64,000 nucleotides of DNA from assembly GCA_013141385.1 (NCBI GenBank), contig JABFRB010000021.1:122060-186059 (forward strand), in the 5' to 3' direction. The number at the start of each line of letters is the position of its first letter. The first letter of the stretch is position 1. The position numbers and the translations under genes are program-made. Positions 36,077 through 42,318 of the stretch are shown in pieces. The notes below the pieces were generated by a model. It was not told the DNA's origin. It saw nothing but the letters and a program-made list of their open reading frames with translations, and did not search any database. Source of the stretch: Bacteroidales bacterium. Its GTDB lineage: Bacteria > Bacteroidota > Bacteroidia > Bacteroidales > Tenuifilaceae.

Positions 36077-36340
36077 ATGAAACTTCTTTTGGTATTTTGC
36101 ACTTTTAGTATTATAAGTATCAAAATATTATGTATTCCCTCCGATACAACTTATATAAAGAAAACGTATGATAAGGCACGAGAATATATCGAGTCGGGGA
36201 ATAATGGCAAAGCTATTCCTCTACTGGAAGAGATTGTGGCAATCAAGAAAAGCAGTTCAGTAGATTTTAATCCGCAGTACTTTAAACTGTATAATATTTT
36301 AGGAGTATTATACCAAAATTTGGTGATACAACTCACATAA
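36077..36340 (+). pseudogene. TPR gene fragment (module 2)
   Basis: 87 codons with signal peptide (MKLLLVFCTFSIISIKILC), then the same first segment as the other TPR copies (SDTTYIKKTYDKAREYIES, IPLLEEIVAIKK) ending abruptly after GVLYQN. No CHAT domain. The promoter is intact, so a short exported product is possible, but it looks like a deletion product. Confidence 0.75.
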
Positions 36341-36354
36341 ACAAAACGATTAAA

Positions 36355-36372
36355 ACCCTGAATTCATTCAGG
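36355..36372 (-). terminator. Hairpin ending peptide module 3
   Basis: CCCTGAAT (36355-36362) pairs with ATTCAGGG (36365-36372) and T4 follows on the minus strand. A weak T run on the plus side means it may act in both directions. Confidence 0.5.
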
Positions 36373-36403
36373 GCTTTAAAATTAAGGCTATAGAAAATAA
36401 TGA

Positions 36404-36523
36404 TTATTTTTCTATTATTAATTTACCTGTTGGAAATCCGTCTCCCCCGATAATCTTGGTCATCTGCTTAGAGGTTAACACAGCGATTGTGTTCATGTTC
36501 TTCTTTGTTTTTTCAGTTTTCAT
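36404..36523 (-). CDS. Double-glycine-leader peptide, tail DGFPTGKLIIEK
   Basis: 39 residues; starts MKTEKTKKNM. The segment LTSKQMTKIIGGDGFPTGK is nearly identical at DNA level to that of 35220-35339, so one was copied from the other. Confidence 0.7.
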   Translation of the reverse strand: MKTEKTKKNMNTIAVLTSKQMTKIIGGDGFPTGKLIIEK

Positions 36524-36548
36524 GGTTTCTGTTTTTTTAGTTAAACAA

Positions 36549-36656
36549 TTACTTTTCAATTATTTCTTTGATTGTAGCTTCTTCTCCACCTAAGATTTTA
36601 GTCATCTGTTTAGGTGTTAACACAATTGCAGCGTTCATGTTTTTCTTTGTTTTCAT
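36549..36656 (-). CDS. Double-glycine-leader peptide, tail EEATIKEIIEK
   Basis: 35 residues, the shortest intact copy, first gene of module 3, opposite the only complete TPR-CHAT gene. The leader ends LTPKQMTKILGG. The tail fuses the EEAT start of one class to the EIIEK end of the other. Confidence 0.7.
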   Translation of the reverse strand: MKTKKNMNAAIVLTPKQMTKILGGEEATIKEIIEK

Positions 36657-36703
36657 GGTTTTTAGATTTTTTGGTTGAACATCAAACTATTTGTAAAAGA
36701 GAA

Positions 36704-36722
36704 TATCTTTGCTTCAAATATA
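36704..36722. promoter_or_regulatory. Overlapping divergent promoters of module 3
   Basis: TATCTTTG (36704-36711, plus) and TATATTTG (36722-36715, minus) have the same three-base gap as in module 2, and the flanks CTTCAAATATAGGC are also conserved. Confidence 0.6.
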
Positions 36723-36741
36723 GGCTTAAGTGGATATTATT

Positions 36742-39465
36742 GTGAAAATTTTTCTAATAACTTACTTTCTTATCCTTACGGCTAGCAACGCCATAGGCAT
36801 TTCACCCGATACAACTTATGTGAAAAACGTGTACGATAGGGCGTGGTGGTATATAGATATTGGAGAAAATCAGAAAGCAATCCCTTTGCTTGAGGAGATA
36901 CTTCGAATTAAAAAGGATGACAGTTTAGATTTCAAACCAAAGTTCTTCAAGCTATATAACACCCTTGGGGTTTTATATAGAAGACAGGGAAGTATCACAG
37001 CAGCAATAGAGTGTTATAGTAAGGCATTAGAAGCAGAGTCGGATAAAAACAGTAAAGCAATAGTATATAATAATCTAGGAGGTTTATACGCATTGCAAGG
37101 GGAGTATAACAAAGCGATTAGCTATAATAACTTTGCTTTATCTGAATTAGAAGACAATTCCCAAAAAGAGAATATTCAAAGGATAGTCTATATATACCAT
37201 AATTTAGGTTTAGCTTACTATAAAATAAGTCAATGGGAGAAATCATTATCCTACTATTTAAAAAGTTTGCAATTGGCGAAGGAGTTCAATGTAAAAGATG
37301 TAGGCGATACGTACTATAATGTTGGCTTGGTATACCAAAAATTAGGAAGATTAAGCGAAGCGAACCATTATCATCTCCTATCCATCCAGTGCTATACAAG
37401 TGGGTACGGATTACAGCACTACAAAATGGCTGTGTCGTATATCAACTATGCGCAGTACTTGTTAGTAATAAACGATTTGGCAAAGAGCTGGGAGTATTAC
37501 ACCAAGGCTTACCAAGTTTTATCCCAAACGGTTGGGCTAAAGCACTCGTACACCTCCACATGCTTAATGGATATGGGTAATTACTGCTACGCCAGCAAGG
37601 ATTACCGCAGGGCATTATCGTATTACCAGCAATCGCTAGCTGCCAAAGTTTACCCATTCAACGATACATCAATTCTGGCTAACCCAAAGAGCGAGGTTTT
37701 CCCCGATATTAAGCTGATTGAAATACTAAAAGCCAAAGCGCAAGCCCTTGTTACCTATTCAAAGCAATTGCATAGCACAGATTACCTCGTGTCTGCTCTG
37801 GAAACCTATCAGCTTACGGCGGGTTATATTGAGAAACTTCGTATGGGGTACTCCTACGAGAGCTCTAAGCTGCAAATCTCATCGCACGAGCACGAGGTGT
37901 TTACTGCCATTGTGACTATTGCCTACCAGCTATACCAACAAACGAATGATGTGGGGTACAAAGCCCTTGCCTTCGAGTTTGCAGAGCGGGGCAAGTACGG
38001 CGTTCTGCGTCAGCTCCAGAGCGAGAACATGGCACGGAGTAGAGCGGATATTCCCGATAGCGTAACCAGCAGGGAGCTTAGAATTAAAGAGCGGATTAGT
38101 AGCCTTCAGTACACCATAAACGAGGAGAGCAAGCAGGAACGCCCAAGTACCGACAAGCTGGAAAAGCTGAATGCCGAGCTGTTCAGTTTGGTAAGGGAAA
38201 GCGAGCAACTCATGGTGGATTTAGAAAGCAGCTACCCAACATACTACAAACAAAAGTACAACAATCAGGTGGTAAGCATACCGCAACTGCAAAAGGCAAT
38301 GAGCAAAAGTGAGGCTGTACTCGAATACGTTATGAGTGATAAGGAGTTGTACACCTTTGCTATAACCAGAGATACATTCTTACTCCTGAAACAGGAAACC
38401 GATAGCATTTTCCGCTCAAAGCTCGATTTTTTTATTTACGCCCTGCACAGCGGGTACTCAACGGATTACAGGGATTATAAGGATGCAGCGTATACCCTTT
38501 ACAGTAAACTTGTACTCCCCGTTGAACACCTGCTGAAAGGGAAAAACCTGCTGATAATCCCCGATGGAAAGCTAGGCCTTACCCCTTTTGAGGCTTTTAC
38601 CGATACGCCTTACAGGGATAACGATAGGTGCAACTACGGCACTGAATTGTACCTGCTTAGGAAATACCCCATTGGCTACGCCTACTCCGCCACCCTTTAC
38701 AGCAATTCCCTGAACAACGATTACAAAGGTTCTCCTAATTTCCTTGGGGTTGCGCCAGATTATAAAAACTCTAGGGACTCGCTAAAGAGTATTCCTAGGG
38801 GGATGCGGAGCGTAAGGAAGTTAGCCCTGCTAACGCAGGGAAAATCCCTAACGGGAAGCAATGCAACGGAGGCGAATTTTAAGAAATACTGCAATAGATA
38901 CGGTATCGTCCATTTCTACGCGCATGGGCTGGAGGATACCCTTAACCCAGCCAACTCAAAGCTTGCTCTGTCCACACCAACCGATTCCACCGACGATGGC
39001 TACCTGTACGCATGGGAGGTTTATAACATGCAGATGAACGCCCAAATGGTGGTGCTAGGTTCGTGCTATTCTGGTTCGGGACGTTTATTGGAAGGGGAAG
39101 GGGTGCTAAGCATAAGCCGAAGCTTTATGTACGCTGGCAGCCAATCGGTGGTGATGTCGCTTTGGGCAGCAGCGGATAGATCCACCAATGATATACTGAA
39201 CAATTACTACATGAACCTGCTAAAGGGAATGCGGAAGGATGAGGCTTTACGGCAAGCCAAGCTGAAGTACCTTACCACTGATGATCCTGTTGATACGCAC
39301 CCACGCTACTGGGCTGGCATAGCTGTAAGCGGAAATCAGAATGCGCTTTATCGCTATTGGATTCTAAAGAAAGTGATACTTGTTGCCAGTATCATAATGA
39401 CCCTAATCATCCTTGTTTGGAAACGGAGAACGATAAGGGGGTTGTTGAGTGGAGTGGTAAAATAG
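36742..39465 (+). CDS. Membrane-anchored TPR-CHAT (caspase-like) peptidase
   Basis: GTG 36742 aligns with the ATG of the two truncated paralogues and is preferred to GTG 36730; 907 residues. A signal peptide is followed by TPR repeats (about 30-330), a helical region (about 330-560) and a CHAT domain (about 560-870). The catalytic His in IVHFYAHG (about residue 728) and Cys in MVVLGSCYSGSG (about 775) are intact. A C-terminal membrane helix (VILVASIIMTLIILVW) then a short basic tail follow, so the peptidase probably faces the periplasm. CHAT enzymes are activated by partners binding the TPR part in known cases. Its divergent peptide genes make those peptides the natural candidates for ligand or substrate; this is inference. 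Confidence 0.85.
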   Translation: MKIFLITYFLILTASNAIGISPDTTYVKNVYDRAWWYIDIGENQKAIPLLEEILRIKKDDSLDFKPKFFKLYNTLGVLYRRQGSITAAIECYSKALEAESDKNSKAIVYNNLGGLYALQGEYNKAISYNNFALSELEDNSQKENIQRIVYIYHNLGLAYYKISQWEKSLSYYLKSLQLAKEFNVKDVGDTYYNVGLVYQKLGRLSEANHYHLLSIQCYTSGYGLQHYKMAVSYINYAQYLLVINDLAKSWEYYTKAYQVLSQTVGLKHSYTSTCLMDMGNYCYASKDYRRALSYYQQSLAAKVYPFNDTSILANPKSEVFPDIKLIEILKAKAQALVTYSKQLHSTDYLVSALETYQLTAGYIEKLRMGYSYESSKLQISSHEHEVFTAIVTIAYQLYQQTNDVGYKALAFEFAERGKYGVLRQLQSENMARSRADIPDSVTSRELRIKERISSLQYTINEESKQERPSTDKLEKLNAELFSLVRESEQLMVDLESSYPTYYKQKYNNQVVSIPQLQKAMSKSEAVLEYVMSDKELYTFAITRDTFLLLKQETDSIFRSKLDFFIYALHSGYSTDYRDYKDAAYTLYSKLVLPVEHLLKGKNLLIIPDGKLGLTPFEAFTDTPYRDNDRCNYGTELYLLRKYPIGYAYSATLYSNSLNNDYKGSPNFLGVAPDYKNSRDSLKSIPRGMRSVRKLALLTQGKSLTGSNATEANFKKYCNRYGIVHFYAHGLEDTLNPANSKLALSTPTDSTDDGYLYAWEVYNMQMNAQMVVLGSCYSGSGRLLEGEGVLSISRSFMYAGSQSVVMSLWAAADRSTNDILNNYYMNLLKGMRKDEALRQAKLKYLTTDDPVDTHPRYWAGIAVSGNQNALYRYWILKKVILVASIIMTLIILVWKRRTIRGLLSGVVK

Positions 39466-39526
39466 CTATTTGCAGACTCTTCCAGGTTGGGCAACGCTGG
39501 AAGGTCTTTGTTCAAGAAATAGGAAA

Positions 39527-40423
39527 TTAACCACGAAGTTCTTTAAGAATTTGCTTGGCTTTCTTGTAATTGTAATCATTCCTTTCCACTATTGACCTAA
39601 AAGTATCAATAGCCTTATTCCTGTCACCAATCTTAAGGTAGCAGAGCCCAAGGTACCATCTAACCTTTGGGGTGTATTCGAGTTGTTTACGGCTAGCCAA
39701 AACCTCCTCAAGATAGCCGGTGGCAAGTTTAAAATCGCCAGTCTCCATCAGGGTAAAACCAATAAATAAGTTTCGTTCAGCTTCAATGTTTATATAAGAG
39801 GGTAAGTCCTTCAAAAGTAGGATTGCATTATTATAATCACCCTCCATATACTTCTGCTTGGCAACTCCTAGAGCGTTGTTATTGAATAGGTAAAAATCTT
39901 GCTGACTAAGCGGGGCGTAATATTCTGCATATAGCCTGTCCTCCAAAGGATCGCTGGATTGCATATTGTAGCCTATTGTTATACCCACAATAAGCATTAC
40001 TAGTATTGATGCAGCGGCAAACCAGTATTTAGATCTATTACTTATAGAAGTTTTCTTTATTATGGTAATACTAGGGGTGTTTATGCTAGGTTGTTCCTGA
40101 GATGCATTGTAGTTTTTAAAAGCTTCCTCCAGCTGTTTTTTTAGAAGAAGCTCCTCCGAAGAGCTACTTGTTTCCTTAGGCTGATCAACCTTACTGAAAA
40201 GCTCCATATTTTTTATTAACCTGCTCTCGTACTCAAGTCGCTGGGCTGGGTTCATCTCATTATCATAGTAACGCTTCGTATCGATTTTAAATTTTTCTTC
40301 CTGATGGATTTTTGCTAAACGCTCATCCTTGATTAATGCATTCGCAACTAATGACATATTTTCTTCTGAAAGCTCATTTAGTATAAAAGCTTTAATCATA
40401 TCTCTGTTAATCTCTAAGCTCAT
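39527..40423 (-). CDS. Anti-sigma-like membrane protein with C-terminal TPRs
   Basis: 298 residues. The cytoplasmic N-terminus (about 1-130, charged, NELSEENMSLVANALIKDE) resembles anti-sigma or zinc-finger-less regulator N-termini but has no clear zinc site. One membrane helix (about 133-155, YWFAAASILVMLIVGITIGY) precedes a periplasmic TPR region (QKYMEGDYNNAILLLKDL, GFTLMETGDFKLATGYLEEV, WYLGLCYLKIGDRNKAIDTF). It is convergent with the TPR-CHAT gene, 61 bases apart, and such proteins accompany CHAT proteins in other Bacteroidota to my recollection. No sigma factor is adjacent. Confidence 0.65.
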   Translation of the reverse strand: MSLEINRDMIKAFILNELSEENMSLVANALIKDERLAKIHQEEKFKIDTKRYYDNEMNPAQRLEYESRLIKNMELFSKVDQPKETSSSSEELLLKKQLEEAFKNYNASQEQPSINTPSITIIKKTSISNRSKYWFAAASILVMLIVGITIGYNMQSSDPLEDRLYAEYYAPLSQQDFYLFNNNALGVAKQKYMEGDYNNAILLLKDLPSYINIEAERNLFIGFTLMETGDFKLATGYLEEVLASRKQLEYTPKVRWYLGLCYLKIGDRNKAIDTFRSIVERNDYNYKKAKQILKELRG

Positions 40424-40759
40424 ATATAGTATATTTTATTTACGGTGTATATTAATGATTACAATATTAATAAAAAACATTAAGACAACAAGTAAACCAA
40501 ATTATTTTGTTAATATAAGTAGCACTAAATACGTATTTAGTGTTTTAGAAGATTCGTTTGCTAAAATATTATTTATGTGTGAAGGTAAATAGTTTAATGG
40601 ATTCTAAAAATAACATCGGGATAAAAATATAGATAGTTTAAACATATTTACCTCAGCTTTTAAGTCCAAGAGCTCTTTTTTACCGTTGATGAATTACCCG
40701 TAAGCTAAATTTAGCTATTCTTTTATTTTTTTATTTTTCATAAGCTGAGCGGGATAGTT
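40424..40759. other. AT-rich intergenic region before the 82-bp repeats
   Basis: Very AT-rich, with the partial palindrome ACTAAATACGTATTTAGT near 40525. No ORF with a recognisable product. Confidence 0.45.
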
Positions 40760-41012
40760 TACCATTCGTTTGGGAGCGATCTGGTGGAAATAGGACTCCA
40801 TCCAAACGGTTTGGGAGGGGGTTAAATCTTCTGGAAGTACTTCTAAACCGTTTGGGAGCTAGCTGGTGAAAAAGAGGTTCTTCCCAAACGGTTTGGGAAG
40901 GGGTTAAATTCCCCCAAGGTGTCTCAAAACCGTTTGGAAATTATCTGGTGGGGATAAAGTTCCTCCCGCACGGTTTGGGAGGGATTAAATCTCCCGTAGG
41001 TAGCATCTAAAC
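40760..41012. repeat. Three tandem copies of an about 82-bp repeat with internal inverted motif
   Basis: Each copy has CGTTTGGGAG or a variant, CTGGTG about four bases later, then ACGGTTTGGGAGGGG and TTAAAT. Copies begin near 40762, 40844 and 40926. AAACCGT and ACGGTTT within each can pair, so the transcript would fold into serial hairpins. Copy 3 is the most diverged. Confidence 0.7.
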
Positions 41013-41206
41013 AATCCCGAATTGCATACTTTTCTATTATTGGCATAACTTTTGGTCTGTGCCGAACCGTGGGGAACGTCCTACCAGTAGCGGAAGGGTA
41101 CGGAAATATCCCCGCAAAATTATTCGCCTTTAAAATACAATTTTATCATTAATTCAAGTTTTACTGAATACAGTAAACGCAATGTTTAACCAAAAAAATT
41201 ACAGCT
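41013..41206. other. Leader region before the DUF6261-like gene
   Basis: Nothing recognisable apart from a GC-richer patch at 41056-41125; it presumably contains the promoter of the next gene. Confidence 0.4.
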
Positions 41207-41965
41207 ATGATTAGTACCGTAAACTTTTCACTTTTCCCAAGCGATGAGCTTTTTACCTTTACCAAGGGGGCATTAACCATTGTGGAGGAGAAACGATCAA
41301 AAATTCCAACGTTGGTTCCCTTTCTGGATAAGGCCAACCAGCAGCTTTCCCTTTACCAGAATGCCCTTGAGCGTGCCAGGAAGAATCCCTACACCCGGCT
41401 GCTAGCCGAGAAGGATGCCCTTCGCGATGCCTCATTTTTGGTACTACGCACCTACATGGAGGCAATGAACTACCGAACCAAGGAGGGATGGTCGTACGCA
41501 TCGTCAAAAATACTTGAGGTAATCCGCCGCCATGGGTGGAGTGCTGCCTCAATGGGATATAAGGCAGAATCGGCAGCTATAAATAATATCACCTCCGAGC
41601 TGCGAGGCAAATGCGCTACCGAAATTACATTCCTAAACGCCGAGGAGCTCCTTGCCGAGCTGGAAGCCGATCAGAAGGCATTTGAGGAAACCTCCCACCA
41701 GAACGTAAAGAGTGCCCCAACCAACGAGCTTACAATATGGGATGTACGCCCCTCATTAACAAACTCATTAAAATCGCTTTTCACGTTTATCTCACTGCTC
41801 AACTCATCCGCACCTACTCGTGATCTTACGGATCTTGAAACGGTGCTTAGCGAGCTAATTGTCCGTTCGCTGGCTACGGTGAAAGCTGCTGATACCCGCT
41901 CTGAGAGTCCGAAGAAGAGCTCCGCATCCCATGAGGTAGCTAGTGAGCAGGAAACGGTTAATTAA
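41207..41965 (+). CDS. DUF6261-like helical protein
   Basis: 252 residues, no signal peptide, almost all helical. The start TVNFSLFPSDELFTFTKGAL, the central DASFLVLRTYMEAMNYRTKEGW and the GYKAESAAINNITSEL segment match the pattern of a Bacteroidota protein family I recall as DUF6261. Several of these occur per genome, often near repeats. Function unknown. Codon use is GC-richer than its neighbours, as in 36742-39465. Confidence 0.6.
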   Translation: MISTVNFSLFPSDELFTFTKGALTIVEEKRSKIPTLVPFLDKANQQLSLYQNALERARKNPYTRLLAEKDALRDASFLVLRTYMEAMNYRTKEGWSYASSKILEVIRRHGWSAASMGYKAESAAINNITSELRGKCATEITFLNAEELLAELEADQKAFEETSHQNVKSAPTNELTIWDVRPSLTNSLKSLFTFISLLNSSAPTRDLTDLETVLSELIVRSLATVKAADTRSESPKKSSASHEVASEQETVN

Positions 41966-42043
41966 GAATAATCCTGTTCGTATTTGGTTTGAGCGAAGCC
42001 CTAAAGCTTCGCTTTTTGCTGTTTATAAGTTAGAGTCTTGCTG

Positions 42044-42223
42044 TAGTTCTTGTTGTCGAAACCATCAAAAGTTTTTTCACGCAAAAGAATCTATGAGTTT
42101 CTATGGGGAAAAAATTGCAAGGTAGGCGGGCGCACTATAGATGTTTACATTAGTAAAATCCGACAGGAAATAGGGTTGGGATATATAAAAACGACTAAGG
42201 GGATTGGATACCAGCTCGAATAG
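42044..42223 (+). pseudogene. Remnant of a PhoB-like DNA-binding domain
   Basis: After a TAG (42044-42046) that replaces the Lys of the LLK segment, the frame reads FLLSKPSKVFSRKRI, then GGRTIDVYISKIRQEIG, IKTTKGIGYQLE and stop. This is the winged-helix half of an OmpR/PhoB regulator, alignable with residues about 165-229 of 19677-20366. Upstream bases (42020-42043) still match loosely in a shifted frame; the receiver domain is gone. It lies immediately before a predicted PhoB-controlled promoter. Confidence 0.8.
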
Positions 42224-42250
42224 TTACTCGCTTTAATCCTTCTCTTTTTA

Positions 42251-42295
42251 TTAACCTGATTTTAATATTCAGCTAATATTGATAGTCTTCCTTTG
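42251..42295 (+). promoter_or_regulatory. Predicted PhoB box and promoter of the TonB receptor
   Basis: TTAACC (42251), TTAATA (42262) and CTAATA (42273) follow at exact 11-bp steps; TTCCTTTG (42288-42295), one mismatch from TAnnTTTG, begins 15 bp after the last. Confidence 0.7.
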
Positions 42296-42318
42296 CATCA
42301 TTAATTAACTCAAATAAC

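Larger units (their letters stand above)
33018..36656 (-). other. Array of short double-glycine-leader peptide genes in three modules
   Basis: Twelve intact minus-strand ORFs of 35-44 codons, one nonsense-mutated copy and one remnant share the plan MKTK, a basic linker, a hydrophobic LxxLT, then PKQM or SKQM, K-I-x-GG, and a 10-17 residue tail. They fall into three groups (33051-33567, 34740-36001, 36404-36656). Each group starts from a promoter divergent from a TPR gene. Codons for conserved residues vary at third positions (KQ as AAACAA, AAGCAA, AAGCAG; GG as GGTGGA, GGTGGT, GGAGGT, GGGGGA), showing protein-level selection. Confidence 0.8.

Noticed and set aside
33051..36656. CRISPR-like array
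   Set aside because: Repeats are about 150-200 bp, coding, and vary at third codon positions; there are no short uniform repeats with unique spacers.
40760..41012. CRISPR array
   Set aside because: Only three 82-bp copies, with no short repeat-spacer pattern and no cas genes.
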